Part shown: positions 8,217 to 17,779 of the stretch, piece by piece
How the letters are laid out: each line of letters begins with the position of its first letter
Position numbering within the stretch: the stretch's first letter is position 1
Source: an uncultured Clostridia bacterium
GTDB taxonomy: Bacteria > Bacillota > Clostridia > Oscillospirales > Ruminococcaceae
Assembly (NCBI GenBank): GCA_947627875.1
Contig: CANQXS010000001.1
Coordinates: 124,001 to 188,000 of the forward strand
Direction of reading: 5' to 3'
Length of the DNA: 64,000 nucleotides
Notes under the pieces: generated by a model
What the model was told of the DNA's origin: nothing
Database searches by the model: none
Seen by the model: the letters and a program-made list of their open reading frames with translations, nothing else
Program-made: the position numbers and the translations under genes

Positions 8217-8795
8217 ATGAAGAAAAAAGAAACAGCCGAAGAGGCTTCCGAAAAGAAAAAGTTTTCGCTTATAGACGAGATACTCGACTGGCTTATCCCT
8301 ATATGCAAGACCTTTACGATCGTTATTCTTACCTTCACTTTCGTTATAAGGACAGCGAGCGTTCAGGGTCAGTCGATGGAGACCACGCTCCACGAAGGCG
8401 ACCGACTTATCCTCTGGTCGTTCTTATACACTCCGAAGCAGGGCGACATAATCGCCGCCAACTGCGAGGGTCTCGGAAAGATAATCGTAAAGAGGATAGT
8501 CGCCGTAGGCGGGCAGGAGGTCAATATCGACTTCAACGCCGGAAAGGTCTATGTCGACGGCGAGCTGTTCGAGGTCGACGGGATCGAGAACGTAACCACC
8601 GACCCCGAATCGAATTACGCTTATCCCGTTACCGTACCCGAGGGGAAATACTTCGTTATGGGAGACAACCGCCAGCATTCCACCGACTCGCGCAGCAGCT
8701 ACGTCGGCTTTGTCGACCGCGAGGATATTCTCGGAAAGGCGGTCCTGCGTAATTACCCGTTCAGCAGATTCGGCTCGCTCTATAAGAAGAAATAA
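8217..8795 (+). CDS. lepB: Type I signal peptidase
   Basis: Membrane-anchored serine protease that removes signal peptides from exported proteins. The 192-residue, single-pass form is typical of Gram-positives: a charged N-terminus, one membrane segment (about 25-47), then catalytic Ser in QGQSME and general-base Lys in IIVKRIVAVGG. The family signature GDNRQHSTDSR is also present. ATG 8217 is chosen because AAAGGTGAG lies nine bases upstream; the in-frame GTG at 8208 overlaps that binding site. It has its own promoter and is followed 22 bases later by rbgA, a common Firmicute arrangement. Confidence 0.93.
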   Translation: MKKKETAEEASEKKKFSLIDEILDWLIPICKTFTIVILTFTFVIRTASVQGQSMETTLHEGDRLILWSFLYTPKQGDIIAANCEGLGKIIVKRIVAVGGQEVNIDFNAGKVYVDGELFEVDGIENVTTDPESNYAYPVTVPEGKYFVMGDNRQHSTDSRSSYVGFVDREDILGKAVLRNYPFSRFGSLYKKK

Positions 8796-8817
8796 CACCT
8801 TTTAAGGACTGATAATA

Positions 8818-9687
8818 ATAGAAAGAGAAATAAATATCCAGTGGTTCCCGGGGCATATGGCAAAGACCCGCCGCCTTATTTCGGAGAATCTTAAGCTCGT
8901 CGACGCCGTTATCGAGGTCGCCGACGCGCGCATTCCGTTTTCGAGCCGCAACCCCGAGATATCCCGGCTCCTCGGCTCTAAGCCGCGCGTTCTGCTCCTC
9001 AATAAGTGCGACGCCGCCGACGATGCCGTCACCTCGCGCTGGCTCGATTATTACCGCTCAAAGGGCGTCTTCGCCGCCGCGACCGACTGCAAATCGGGCA
9101 AAAACGTAAATCGGGTTCTCCCGCTCGTGAGAAATCTGCTCTCGGAAGACATAAAAAAGTGGGAGCAGAAGGGAATGACCGGCAGACCTGTAAGGATAAT
9201 GGCGGTCGGGATACCCAACGTCGGCAAAAGCGCGCTGATAAACCGCTTAGCGGGCTCGAAGCGCGCCAAGGTAGAGGACAGACCCGGCGTTACCCGGGGC
9301 AAGCAGTGGATAAAGTTAGACCTCGGCTTCGAGCTTTTGGACACCCCCGGCGTTCTGGCGCCCAAGCTCGAAAATCAGGACGCGGCGCTCAGCCTTGCCT
9401 TCACCGGCGCCATAAAGGACGACATCTTAGATACCGAGACCCTTGCGGTCATCTTTATAAGAAAGCTCCGCGAGCTCGGCGGCGAGCCGCTCAAGCTCCG
9501 CTACGGAATAGAAATCTCAGATGGAATGACCGACGGCGAGGTCCTCGAAGCGATAGGCAGGCGGCGCGGGTTCCTTGTTTCGGGCGGCGAGATAAACACC
9601 GAGCGCACCGCGCTTATCCTGCTCGACGAATTCCGGAGCGGCAAGCTCGGAAGAATATCCCTCGAAGCTCCGGAGGCTACGGTATGA
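8818..9687 (+). CDS. rbgA: Ribosome biogenesis GTPase RbgA (YlqF); probable ATA start
   Basis: GTPase needed for late 50S assembly. The G motifs are circularly permuted: LNKCD (G4) precedes [14 protein letters not shown] (G1) and DTPG (G3); a C-terminal RNA-binding domain follows. The family's conserved N-terminus ([10 protein letters not shown]) is encoded from 8836, before the first ATG at 8857. Reading back to the in-frame TAA at 8803 there is no ATG, GTG or TTG, only CTG and several ATA codons. AAGGA at 8804-8808 stands six and nine bases before ATA 8815 and ATA 8818. I therefore place the start at ATA 8818, with ATA 8830 also possible. A sequencing error cannot be excluded. Confidence 0.9.
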   Translation: MEREINIQWFPGHMAKTRRLISENLKLVDAVIEVADARIPFSSRNPEISRLLGSKPRVLLLNKCDAADDAVTSRWLDYYRSKGVFAAATDCKSGKNVNRVLPLVRNLLSEDIKKWEQKGMTGRPVRIMAVGIPNVGKSALINRLAGSKRAKVEDRPGVTRGKQWIKLDLGFELLDTPGVLAPKLENQDAALSLAFTGAIKDDILDTETLAVIFIRKLRELGGEPLKLRYGIEISDGMTDGEVLEAIGRRRGFLVSGGEINTERTALILLDEFRSGKLGRISLEAPEATV

Positions 9688-10277
9688 CCCTTTACGATTA
9701 CGATTTTGCGCTCACGGAAAAATACGGCGTTATCGCCGGAGTCGACGAAGCGGGCAGAGGACCTTTGGCGGGCGACGTATACGCCGCCGCGGTGATCCTT
9801 CCGCGAGGCTGCGTCATCGAGTGCGTGAACGACTCTAAAAAGCTCAGTGCAAAAAGGCGCGAGGCACTCTTCGACGAAATAATCTCCCGCGCCTCGGCAT
9901 ATTGCGTCGCGACGGCTTCCGTCGCCGAGATAGAGGAGCTCAATATCCTGAACGCCGCGATGCTCGCTATGAAACGCGCCGTCGAGGGCTTAAATACAGC
10001 CTGCGGGCTCGTTATCGTCGACGGCAACAAAAAGCCGGATATCCCGTTCGAGTGTATTCCCGTCGTCAAAGGCGACTCGACCTCGCAGTCGATAGCCGCC
10101 GCCTCGATCCTCGCTAAAGTTTCGAGAGACAGATATATGGAGGAGCTCGACAGGCTCTACCCCGAGTATATGTTTTCAAAGCACAAGGGCTACGGGACTA
10201 AGCTCCATTACGAAATGCTCCGTAAATACGGACCGAGTCCGGTCCACAGACCGAGCTTTCTGAAAAAGATGCACTGA
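9684..10277 (+). CDS. rnhB: Ribonuclease HII
   Basis: Endonuclease that cuts RNA in RNA-DNA hybrids and removes misincorporated ribonucleotides. The 197-residue protein has the catalytic acidic motif [14 protein letters not shown] near the N-terminus, then NDSKKLS, VDGNKK and the later Asp/Ser-rich [17 protein letters not shown] region. ATG 9684 overlaps the rbgA stop by four bases with GGAG upstream. The rbgA-rnhB-yraN order is common in Firmicutes. Length is normal. Confidence 0.95.
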   Translation: MTLYDYDFALTEKYGVIAGVDEAGRGPLAGDVYAAAVILPRGCVIECVNDSKKLSAKRREALFDEIISRASAYCVATASVAEIEELNILNAAMLAMKRAVEGLNTACGLVIVDGNKKPDIPFECIPVVKGDSTSQSIAAASILAKVSRDRYMEELDRLYPEYMFSKHKGYGTKLHYEMLRKYGPSPVHRPSFLKKMH

Positions 10278-10290
10278 AAGGGTGAGCGCC

Positions 10291-10647
10291 TTGACTTCAC
10301 GCGATATAGGAAACATCGGCGAGGAATACACCGCCTCGTTCCTGCGCGAAAAGGGCTGCGATATCCTTGCAAGAAACTACTGCATACGCGGCGGCGAGCT
10401 CGATATCGTCGCCCAAAAGGGGAGCCTTATCCACGTCGTCGAGGTCAAGACCCGCAAGTGCGGCGCGCTCTCGGGCGGCGGCGAGGCTATAACGCCTAAG
10501 AAAATTTCGCGGATAGTAAAAGCCGCAAACGCCTTTTTAACCGCGAACGACCTTGATTTGAGCGTCGTTTTCGACGCCGCGATAGTAGAGTTAGAGGGCG
10601 AAAGGGTCGTAAAATTCGAGTATATTCAGCGGGCGTTCACCGCCTGA
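10291..10647 (+). CDS. YraN family (UPF0102) nuclease-fold protein
   Basis: Small protein (118 residues from TTG 10291) with the nuclease-like pattern GEEYTASFL, GGELDIVAQ and VEVKTR, which matches the PD-(D/E)xK-like core of UPF0102. The exact role is unknown; the family often sits beside rnhB. TTG 10291 is preferred because AAAGGGTGAG ends seven bases before it. The in-frame GTG at 10282 is part of that binding site and would add three residues. Confidence 0.85.
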   Translation: MTSRDIGNIGEEYTASFLREKGCDILARNYCIRGGELDIVAQKGSLIHVVEVKTRKCGALSGGGEAITPKKISRIVKAANAFLTANDLDLSVVFDAAIVELEGERVVKFEYIQRAFTA

Positions 10648-10669
10648 CTAAAAATAAAGAGGTATTTGT

Positions 10670-12163
10670 ATGTATTACGAAAGCACAAGAAACAGCACTT
10701 TGAAGATAGCTTCTGCCGAGGCGATAGTTCAGGGCATAAGCGCCGAGGGCGGTCTGTTCGTCCCCGAAAAGCTCCCGTCTCTTTCAATCGAAGACCTCCG
10801 CGAATTCGGAAAGCTCAGATATCCCGAGATCGCCGAGCGGGTATTTTCGCTTTATCTCACCGATTTTTCGGCGGACGAGATCAAAAACTGCGTAAAAAGC
10901 GCATACTGCACCGGAAGCTTCGATACGGATAACGTGGACGAGCTAAAGACCCTCCGCAAAGGGCTCAATATTTTGGAACTCTGGCACGGTCCGACCTGCG
11001 CCTTCAAGGATATGGCGCTGCAAATCCTGCCCCATCTTTTGACTGCTTCAGTCCGCAAGACCGGCACCGACAAAAAGGTCTGCGTTTTGGTCGCGACCTC
11101 GGGCGATACCGGAAAAGCCGCCTTAGAGGGCTTTAAAGACGCCCCCGGGACCAATATCCTCGTATTCTACCCCGAGAACGGCGTCAGTGCGATGCAGAAG
11201 CTCCAGATGACCACTCAGGACGGCTCTAACGTCGGCGTCTGCGCGATAAAGGGCAACTTCGACGACGCTCAGACAGGCGTCAAGAAGATCTTCACCGATC
11301 CCGAAGTCGCCGAAAAGCTCTCGGAAAACGGGATAATGTTCTCGAGCGCCAACTCCATAAACTGGGGCAGGCTCGCGCCTCAGATAGTCTATTACGTCGC
11401 GGCATACGCAAAGCTTGCCGAAGCAGGGGAGCTCAGGCTCGGCGAAAAGCTCAACGTCGTTGTTCCGACAGGCAACTTCGGCAACATTCTCGCGGCATAC
11501 TACGCGAAGTGCATGGGCGTCCCGATAGGAAAGCTTATATGCGCCTCAAATTCCAACAACGTCCTCACCGACTTCCTGCGCACCGGCGTCTACGACCGCA
11601 ACCGCAGATTCTACACCACTATTTCCCCCTCGATGGATATTCTCGTCTCCTCTAATCTCGAAAGGCTGCTCTACCACCTCAGCGGCGGCGATTCCGATTA
11701 CATCTCCGGGCTCTTTGCCGAGCTCTCCTCAAAGGGGCGCTTCGAGGTCTCCGACGAAATTAAAAACAGCCTTCGCGAGCTGTTTTGGGCTGATTTCTGC
11801 ACCGACAGCGAAACAAAATCCGCCATTTCCGACACTTATAAGAGCTTCGGCTACACCGTCGACACTCATACCGGCGTTGCGGTAGGGGTCTATAATAAAT
11901 ACCTCGCCGAATCGGGCGACGATACCTGCACGGTCATCGCCTCAACCGCGAGCCCTTATAAGTTCCCCGACTCGGTGCTCTCGGCGCTCGGGGCTTCCTG
12001 CGGGGGCGACGAATTCGAGAAAGCCGAAACGCTCTGCAAGATCAGCGGACTGCCTATCCCGAAGGCTCTTTCGGGGCTCAGGGGCAAAAAGCCGAGGTTC
12101 ACGGGCTCGGTCGGGCGCGGCGAAATGCTCGGATATGTATACGAAGTCTTGGGAATAAAATGA
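10670..12163 (+). CDS. thrC: Threonine synthase
   Basis: PLP enzyme converting O-phosphohomoserine to threonine. The 497-residue sequence belongs to the longer fungal/proteobacterial-like subclass. It begins MYYESTRN, has the PLP lysine in GPTCAFKDMAL near residue 113, the phosphate-binding ATSGDTGKAALEG and the glycine loop VPTGNFGNILA. No other threonine pathway gene is adjacent. The start ATG 10670 follows an AGAGGT site. A perfect nine-base-pair inverted repeat follows the stop. Confidence 0.95.
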   Translation: MYYESTRNSTLKIASAEAIVQGISAEGGLFVPEKLPSLSIEDLREFGKLRYPEIAERVFSLYLTDFSADEIKNCVKSAYCTGSFDTDNVDELKTLRKGLNILELWHGPTCAFKDMALQILPHLLTASVRKTGTDKKVCVLVATSGDTGKAALEGFKDAPGTNILVFYPENGVSAMQKLQMTTQDGSNVGVCAIKGNFDDAQTGVKKIFTDPEVAEKLSENGIMFSSANSINWGRLAPQIVYYVAAYAKLAEAGELRLGEKLNVVVPTGNFGNILAAYYAKCMGVPIGKLICASNSNNVLTDFLRTGVYDRNRRFYTTISPSMDILVSSNLERLLYHLSGGDSDYISGLFAELSSKGRFEVSDEIKNSLRELFWADFCTDSETKSAISDTYKSFGYTVDTHTGVAVGVYNKYLAESGDDTCTVIASTASPYKFPDSVLSALGASCGGDEFEKAETLCKISGLPIPKALSGLRGKKPRFTGSVGRGEMLGYVYEVLGIK

Positions 12164-12184
12164 TCCCTCCGATTTTCGGAGGGA
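12164..12184. terminator. Convergent hairpin between thrC and the DUF1540 gene
   Basis: Perfect inverted repeat TCCCTCCGA/TCGGAGGGA with a three-base loop. It lacks a T run on the plus side; on the minus side it is followed by TCATTTTATT. It probably serves the reverse-strand gene and perhaps both. Confidence 0.5.
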
Positions 12185-12190
12185 CCGCGG

Positions 12191-12358
12191 TCAGTGCTTC
12201 GGCTTGAAGGTTTTGCATTCGGTCTGGGCGCTGCATTCGGGGCTTTGGCAGCCGCAGCAGCATACGTCGATTTTTCCTGCAACGCATTCGCGGTCGTCGC
12301 GGTTGTATTCGCAGCTCGAAACGCCGCATTTGATTCCGTAGATCTTTTCTTTTTCCAT
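12191..12358 (-). CDS. DUF1540 cysteine-rich small protein
   Basis: A 55-residue protein starting MEKEKIYGIKCGVSSCEYN, with nine cysteines: Cys-x4-Cys-x-Tyr-Asn near the N-terminus, ECVAGKIDV in the middle, then CCCGC and two further cysteines. This is the DUF1540 pattern, common in spore-forming Clostridia and Bacilli and presumed to bind metal. The ribosome binding site GGAGATCACT precedes the ATG at 12358 on the reverse strand; a second in-frame ATG 12 bases upstream overlaps the site. It is one of only four reverse-strand genes here and converges on thrC. Function is unknown. Confidence 0.8.
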   Translation of the reverse strand: MEKEKIYGIKCGVSSCEYNRDDRECVAGKIDVCCCGCQSPECSAQTECKTFKPKH

Positions 12359-12443
12359 AGTGATCTCCATCTTTGCATAAATTCTGCAATCGCTTGCCGT
12401 AATATTATTAGCCGAACGGCGGGCATTATACGGAGGTGAAGCC

Positions 12444-13154
12444 TTGTCATTATTTGTGATCGCCGACCTGCATCTTTCGCTGTCGTCGGATAAGCCGATG
12501 GACGTTTTTTCGGGCTGGGACGACCACGTCTCGCGCCTCGAAAAAAACTGGCAGGAGCGCGTAAAGCCCGAGGACACCGTTGTTATCCCCGGCGATATTT
12601 CGTGGGCGATGAGCTTAAAGGGCGCGCTCGAGGATTTCAGATTCATCGACAGGCTCAACGGCGTTAAGATAATCTCAAAGGGCAACCACGATTACTGGTG
12701 GTCGACCGTTACGAAAGCCGAAAAATTCTTTTCCGAAAACGGTATCTCAACAATAAAGATACTCCACAACAACTTTTACGGATATGAAGGCTCGGGAATC
12801 TGCGGGACCCGCGGCTGGATAAACGACGGCAGCGAGCCGCAGGACAAAAAGGTGATACTCCGCGAAGCTCAGCGCCTCGAGCGCTCTATCCGAGGAGCCG
12901 TTGAAGCAGGGCTCGAGCCGATAGTTTTTCTGCATTATCCTCCTATCTTCTGCGGCGACCGCAACGGCGACATTATGGAGGTGCTCCAAAGGTTCGGGAT
13001 AAAATACTGCTTTTACGGTCATCTTCACGGCTACGCCCATAAAAACGCCGTTATAGGCGAGCGCGAAGGAATCGAATTTCGGCTTATATCAAGTGATTTT
13101 TTACATTTTTCACCGTTTGATATTACGAATATTGTTAAAAAGCACGAAAAATAA
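12444..13154 (+). CDS. Calcineurin-like metallophosphoesterase
   Basis: A 236-residue soluble protein with the full di-metal phosphoesterase set: DLHL, GDISW, GNHDYWW, a histidine in FLHYPP and GHLHG. Substrate cannot be inferred; related clostridial proteins are annotated only as phosphohydrolases. It starts at TTG 12444 with GGAGGTGA six bases before. It stands alone between the divergent DUF1540 gene and tig. Confidence 0.88.
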   Translation: MSLFVIADLHLSLSSDKPMDVFSGWDDHVSRLEKNWQERVKPEDTVVIPGDISWAMSLKGALEDFRFIDRLNGVKIISKGNHDYWWSTVTKAEKFFSENGISTIKILHNNFYGYEGSGICGTRGWINDGSEPQDKKVILREAQRLERSIRGAVEAGLEPIVFLHYPPIFCGDRNGDIMEVLQRFGIKYCFYGHLHGYAHKNAVIGEREGIEFRLISSDFLHFSPFDITNIVKKHEK

Positions 13155-13167
13155 AAAATCAAAATTT

Positions 13168-13196
13168 TTGTGTGGAAATAATCCCGCGCTTATGAT
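13168..13196 (+). promoter_or_regulatory. Sigma-A promoter for tig-clpP-clpX
   Basis: TTGTGT, 17-base spacer, TATGAT, about 60 bases before the tig ATG. No CIRCE or CtsR-like repeat was seen near it. Confidence 0.65.
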
Positions 13197-13258
13197 ATAC
13201 TTATTAAACGTGCAATAATTTGAAATTTATTTGGCAAATAAATACAGGAGGCAACAAT

Positions 13259-14542
13259 ATGCTGAAGTCAAAAAACCAAGTCGAGACCAACAAATATGAG
13301 CTGGAGATAGAGGTATCTCCCGAAGTCTTCGAGGAAGCCGTACAGAAGGTTTATCTCAAGAACAAGTCTAAGATCAACGTGGCGGGCTTCCGCCCCGGCA
13401 AGGCGCCGAGAAAGATAATCGAGCGCGAATACGGCGAAGCCGTTTTCTATGAAGACGCCGTCAACTCCCTCTACGGCGATACCGTCGAAGAAGCCGTCAA
13501 CGAGGCAGGGCTCACTCTTGTGGCTCCTCCCGAGGTCGAAGTAACCGATGTCGGAAAGGACGTCGGCGTAAAGTTCAAGGCTGTATGCATCACCAAGCCT
13601 GTCGTCAAGGTAGGCGACTGCAAGGGAATAAAGGTAACGAAAACCGTCAATGCTGTTACCGACGAAATGGTCGACCACGAAATAGAGCATATGCGTGAGC
13701 GCCAGGCGAGGAGCATAAACGTCGACGACCGCCCCGCTCAGAACGGCGACGACGTCGTCATCGACTTCGACGGATATAAAGACGGCGTTCCCTTCGAGGG
13801 CGGCAAGGCGGAAAAATACAGCTTAAAGCTCGGTTCGGGTCAGTTTATCCCCGGCTTTGAAGATCAGGTGGTAGGTCACAGCATCGGCGACGAGTTCGAT
13901 ATCAACGTCACCTTCCCCGAGGATTATCAGGCTAAGGAGCTCGCGGGAGCCGCCGTTGTTTTCAAAATCAAGCTCCACGAGATAAGAATGACCGAAGTTC
14001 CCGAGCTCGACGACGATTTCGTCAAGGACACCACCGATTTCAACACCGTAGACGAGCTTAAGGCAGACGTGAGAAAGCACCTTGAGGAGCACGCCGAAGA
14101 GCACGCCAACGCCGATGTTGAGGGCGCTATTATGGACGCCGTGATTTCTAAGCTCGAAGGCGAGATCCCCGAGGTTATGTACGAAAACAAGGTCAACGAA
14201 ATGATAGACGACCTTTCCCACCGCCTCTCCCATCAGGGTATCGAGCTCAAGATGTATCTTCAGTTCACGGGTATGACTATGGAGAGCCTCCGCGAGACCT
14301 ATAAGGAGCAGGCAGAAAAGCAGGTAAAGCTCCGCCTCGCGCTCGAGCAGTATGCCGCCGACGAGAAGATAGAGGTCACCGCCGAGGAGCTCGAAGAGGA
14401 ATACAAGAAGATAGGCGAGCAGTATAATATGCCCGTCGAAACAGTAAAGCAGTATATCCGCGAGGACGATCTCAGGCTCGACGTTGCAGTCGGCAAGGCT
14501 GTCGACGAGATAAAGGCGGCTGCCGTTATCGAAAACGCCTGA
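13259..14542 (+). CDS. tig: Trigger factor (ribosome-bound chaperone and prolyl isomerase)
   Basis: Chaperone that docks at the ribosome exit tunnel. Its 427 residues contain the N-terminal ribosome-binding loop GFRPGKAPRKIIE near residue 43, a central FKBP-type prolyl isomerase domain (NGDDVVIDFDGYKDG through FPEDYQAKELAG), and the helical C-terminal arms that cradle substrate. ATG 13259 has CAGGAGG upstream. It leads the tig-clpP-clpX cluster, an order kept from Firmicutes to proteobacteria, linking folding with degradation. Confidence 0.96.
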   Translation: MLKSKNQVETNKYELEIEVSPEVFEEAVQKVYLKNKSKINVAGFRPGKAPRKIIEREYGEAVFYEDAVNSLYGDTVEEAVNEAGLTLVAPPEVEVTDVGKDVGVKFKAVCITKPVVKVGDCKGIKVTKTVNAVTDEMVDHEIEHMRERQARSINVDDRPAQNGDDVVIDFDGYKDGVPFEGGKAEKYSLKLGSGQFIPGFEDQVVGHSIGDEFDINVTFPEDYQAKELAGAAVVFKIKLHEIRMTEVPELDDDFVKDTTDFNTVDELKADVRKHLEEHAEEHANADVEGAIMDAVISKLEGEIPEVMYENKVNEMIDDLSHRLSHQGIELKMYLQFTGMTMESLRETYKEQAEKQVKLRLALEQYAADEKIEVTAEELEEEYKKIGEQYNMPVETVKQYIREDDLRLDVAVGKAVDEIKAAAVIENA

Positions 14543-14574
14543 GAATATCCGCGTAATTCCAAGGAGGAGTTTAT

Positions 14575-15159
14575 ATGGCATTAGTTCCAAACGTAATTGA
14601 GCAGACGGGTCACGGAGAGAGATTCTACGATATCTTTTCGCGGCTCCTCAACGACAGGATTATCGTTCTGTCCGACGAGGTAAACGACGCTACGGCTTCG
14701 GTAGTCGTCGCTCAGCTTCTGTTCTTAGACAGTCAGGATTCCGAGAAAGACATCTTCCTTTACATCAACAGCCCCGGCGGCTCCATAACCTCCGGAATGG
14801 CTATTTACGACACTATGCAGTATGTCAAGGCCGATGTCTCGACCATTTGCGTCGGTATGGCTGCTTCTATGGCGGCAGTCCTTCTTTCGGGCGGCGCCAA
14901 GGGCAAGAGGATATGCCTGCCCCACAGTGAGGTGCTTATCCATCAGCCTCTCATCGGCGGCGGTCTCTCGGGTCAGTGCACCGACATAAAGATACATTCC
15001 GACCATATGGTCCGCACCCGCAGGATGCTCAACGAGCTTCTGGCTCAGAACACCGGCAAGCCGATTGAAGACATCGAGCGCGACACCGAGCGCGACTACT
15101 ATATGACCGCAGAAGAAGCCGTAGCCTACGGTCTTGCGGACAAGATAATCACAAAGTAA
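14575..15159 (+). CDS. clpP: ATP-dependent Clp protease proteolytic subunit
   Basis: Barrel-forming serine protease that degrades substrates unfolded by ClpX. The catalytic triad is visible: Ser in [11 protein letters not shown] near residue 98, His in [11 protein letters not shown] and Asp in the ERDYYMT segment. The usual motif has a glycine where this one has Ala after Met (SMAA rather than SMGA), a mild variant. Length is 194 residues. AAGGAGG precedes ATG 14575. Confidence 0.97.
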   Translation: MALVPNVIEQTGHGERFYDIFSRLLNDRIIVLSDEVNDATASVVVAQLLFLDSQDSEKDIFLYINSPGGSITSGMAIYDTMQYVKADVSTICVGMAASMAAVLLSGGAKGKRICLPHSEVLIHQPLIGGGLSGQCTDIKIHSDHMVRTRRMLNELLAQNTGKPIEDIERDTERDYYMTAEEAVAYGLADKIITK

Positions 15160-15183
15160 GCCATTAAGAAAAGGAGTGGTCTT

Positions 15184-16446
15184 ATGGCAGGAAACGAATC
15201 CGCGCTCAAGCGCTGCAATTTCTGCGGAAAGCCCGAGAACCGCGTTAGCAATATGTTCTCTGCGGGCGACGTCAATATCTGCGACGAGTGCGTTTTATTC
15301 TGCTACGACCTTTTGGAAGAAAAAGGATACTTCACCGGCAAGAGGAGCAAAAGCGCCCCCTCCGGAGAAATATCGCTGACCAAGCCCGCCGAGATAAAAA
15401 AGGTCCTCGACGAATACGTCATCGGTCAGGAAGACGCAAAAATAGCTCTTTCCGTCGCGGTATACAACCACTATAAAAGAATAACCGCGCCCGAGGGCAG
15501 CGGCGACGGTCAGGTCGAGATACAAAAGTCAAACGTCCTTCTTTTGGGTCCTACCGGCGTCGGAAAGACCCATCTCGCCCAGACCCTTGCTAAGATACTG
15601 AACGTTCCCTTCGCCATCGCCGACGCCACAACCCTCACCGAAGCGGGCTATGTCGGCGACGACGTTGAAAACGTGCTCTTAAGGCTGATTCAGGCCGCGG
15701 ATTACGATGTTGAAGCCGCCGAGCATGGCATCATTTACATCGACGAGATCGATAAAATTTCGCGCAAGTCGGAAAACGTCTCGATAACCCGCGACGTAAG
15801 CGGCGAGGGCGTTCAGCAGGCTCTTTTAAAGATAATCGAGGGGACGGTCTCAAACGTTCCCCCTCAGGGCGGGCGCAAGCACCCGACTCAGGAGTTCATT
15901 CAGATAGATACCAAGAATATCCTCTTTATCTGCGGCGGCGCCTTCGACGGTCTTGAGGATATAATCCGCCGCAGGACCGACACCTCGACGGTAGGCTTCG
16001 GCGGCAACAGCAAAAAAGCCGAGCATACCTCCGACGAGATACTCCGCAAGGTCGTCCCGCAGGACCTCGTCCGCTACGGGATAATCCCCGAGCTAATAGG
16101 TCGTCTGCCCGTAATAACCGTGCTTTCCCCGCTCGACGAGGAGGCGCTGATATCGATACTTACCGAGCCGAAAAATTCCCTCGAAAAGCAGTATAAGGCG
16201 CTCTTCGACTACGACGGTATCGAACTCGAAATAACCGACGACGCCAAGCGCGAGATCGCTAAAAAGGCTCTTTCCCGCAAGACGGGGGCAAGAGGTCTGC
16301 GCTCTATCGTCGAGGGCGCGCTCTTAAAGCCGATGTTCGAGACCCCTTCGCAGGAAGACGTTTCAAAGGTCATAGTCACCGCCGAGACGATTCGCGACGG
16401 AGCCGACGTTACCCTTGAAAGGAACGGCAGAAAAGCAAAAAAATAA
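15184..16446 (+). CDS. clpX: ATP-dependent Clp protease ATP-binding subunit ClpX
   Basis: AAA+ unfoldase that feeds proteins to ClpP. The N-terminal zinc-binding domain has four cysteines (CNFCGKP and CDECV). Walker A is [12 protein letters not shown], Walker B is [10 protein letters not shown], the pore-loop motif is GYVGDD, and the C-terminal ClpB-D2-like domain ends the 420-residue protein. ATG 15184 is 24 bases after the clpP stop, with AAGGAG before it, so the two are co-transcribed. Confidence 0.97.
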   Translation: MAGNESALKRCNFCGKPENRVSNMFSAGDVNICDECVLFCYDLLEEKGYFTGKRSKSAPSGEISLTKPAEIKKVLDEYVIGQEDAKIALSVAVYNHYKRITAPEGSGDGQVEIQKSNVLLLGPTGVGKTHLAQTLAKILNVPFAIADATTLTEAGYVGDDVENVLLRLIQAADYDVEAAEHGIIYIDEIDKISRKSENVSITRDVSGEGVQQALLKIIEGTVSNVPPQGGRKHPTQEFIQIDTKNILFICGGAFDGLEDIIRRRTDTSTVGFGGNSKKAEHTSDEILRKVVPQDLVRYGIIPELIGRLPVITVLSPLDEEALISILTEPKNSLEKQYKALFDYDGIELEITDDAKREIAKKALSRKTGARGLRSIVEGALLKPMFETPSQEDVSKVIVTAETIRDGADVTLERNGRKAKK

Positions 16447-16450
16447 CGCT

Positions 16451-16476
16451 TTGAGGGGCAGTCCGCTGCTCCTCAA
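16451..16476 (+). other. Imperfect hairpin between clpX and rarA
   Basis: TTGAGGGGCAG, loop TCCG, CTGCTCCTCAA form an 11-base-pair stem with one G-T pair. Only TTT follows, so it is at best a weak terminator or a processing/stability element partly separating rarA from clpPX. Confidence 0.45.
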
Positions 16477-16506
16477 TTTGCATAGGACAGTAAAGGAGGA
16501 ATCGGA

Positions 16507-17775
16507 ATGCAGGTCCCGCTGGCAGATAAAATACGCCCGAAGACCCTCGACGACGTTGTCGGGCAGTCCCATATTCTCGGCAGGGGCAGACCTCTGCGCC
16601 GCATAATCGAGAGCGGAAGGATCCCGAATATGATCTTTTACGGCGCTTCCGGCGTCGGAAAAACCACCGTCGCAAGGATAATCGCCGATAACACCAACCT
16701 GAAGATGTGTAAATTAAACGGCACCTCCGCTTCGGTGCAGGATATAAAAGACGTCATCGCCGACACCGATACCTTAGAGGGCTATAACGGCATACTCCTT
16801 TACCTCGACGAGATACAGTATCTCAACAAAAAGCAGCAGCAGTCGCTTTTGGAGCATATCGAAAACGGCAGGATAACGCTTATCTCCTCTACCACAGAAA
16901 ACCCCTATTTTTACGTCTACAACGCGATAATAAGCCGCTCAACCGTGTTTGAATTCAAGCCGGTGTCCGCCGAAGAGGTCGTTCCCGCCGTAAACAGAGC
17001 TTTTAAGCTCGCCGCCGAGGAATTCGGTCTGAGTATTGACGTTGAAGACGGCGTATCTGAGCATATTGCGCGGGGCTGCGGGGGAGACGTCAGAAAGGCG
17101 ATAAATACCGTCGAGCTCTGCGTCCTCTCGTCGCAGACGGGCAGTGGCGCGAGCGTAACCCTTGAGACCGCGAAGCTTCTGACCCAGCGCTCTAATATGC
17201 GCTACGACCGCGCCGGCGACGAGCATTACGACACGCTCTCGGCGCTGCAAAAGTCTATCCGCGGCTCCGACGAAAACGCCGCGCTCCATTACGCCGCCCG
17301 ACTTTTGGAATCTGGCGATATAATTTCCCTCTGCCGCAGGCTTTTGGTAATAGCCGCCGAGGATATAGGTCTTGCATATCCCCAGGCTATCCCGATAGTA
17401 AAAGCCTGCGTCGATAGCGCGCTCCAGCTCGGAATGCCCGAGGCAAGGCTTCCTCTCGGCGACGCGGTAATTCTTTTGGCGACCGCTCCTAAATCCAACA
17501 GCGGAATTATGGCTATCGACGCCGCTTTAGCCGACCTAAAGGAATACGGCGGCGAGGAATTTCCGCGGCAGCTCCAGAACAAGCATTTCGACGGCGAGGG
17601 CGCGAGGGTAAAGGGTCAGAATTACCTCTATCCCCACGATTTCCCGAACCATTGGGTCGAGCAGCAATACCTCCCCGACGCGATAAAAGACAGGGTTTAC
17701 TACGTCTACGGCGACAACCGCGCCGAGCAGGCTGCAAAGGCTTACTGGGAGCCGATAAAAAAGAAAAAGCAATAA
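16507..17775 (+). CDS. rarA: Replication-associated recombination protein RarA (MgsA)
   Basis: AAA+ ATPase related to clamp loaders, acting at stalled replication forks. The 422-residue protein opens with PLADKIRPKTLDDVVGQSH, has Walker A GASGVGKTTVAR near residue 43, Walker B YLDEIQYLN and the sensor region ISSTTENP. The C-terminal tetramerisation domain includes AAEDIGLAYPQA. AAAGGAGG precedes ATG 16507. A strong terminator follows. Confidence 0.94.
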   Translation: MQVPLADKIRPKTLDDVVGQSHILGRGRPLRRIIESGRIPNMIFYGASGVGKTTVARIIADNTNLKMCKLNGTSASVQDIKDVIADTDTLEGYNGILLYLDEIQYLNKKQQQSLLEHIENGRITLISSTTENPYFYVYNAIISRSTVFEFKPVSAEEVVPAVNRAFKLAAEEFGLSIDVEDGVSEHIARGCGGDVRKAINTVELCVLSSQTGSGASVTLETAKLLTQRSNMRYDRAGDEHYDTLSALQKSIRGSDENAALHYAARLLESGDIISLCRRLLVIAAEDIGLAYPQAIPIVKACVDSALQLGMPEARLPLGDAVILLATAPKSNSGIMAIDAALADLKEYGGEEFPRQLQNKHFDGEGARVKGQNYLYPHDFPNHWVEQQYLPDAIKDRVYYVYGDNRAEQAAKAYWEPIKKKKQ

Positions 17776-17779
17776 ATTA

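Noticed and set aside
9006-9683. Arg-rich upstream extension of rnhB in the same frame
   Set aside because: It overlaps rbgA in another frame and has a shadow-like Arg/Pro composition. RNase HII homology begins at ATG 9684, which has its own binding site.
13823-14590. Reverse-strand hydrophobic open frame (255 codons) opposite tig
   Set aside because: The Leu/Val-rich look comes from the complement of the Glu/Lys-rich trigger factor. No start signals.
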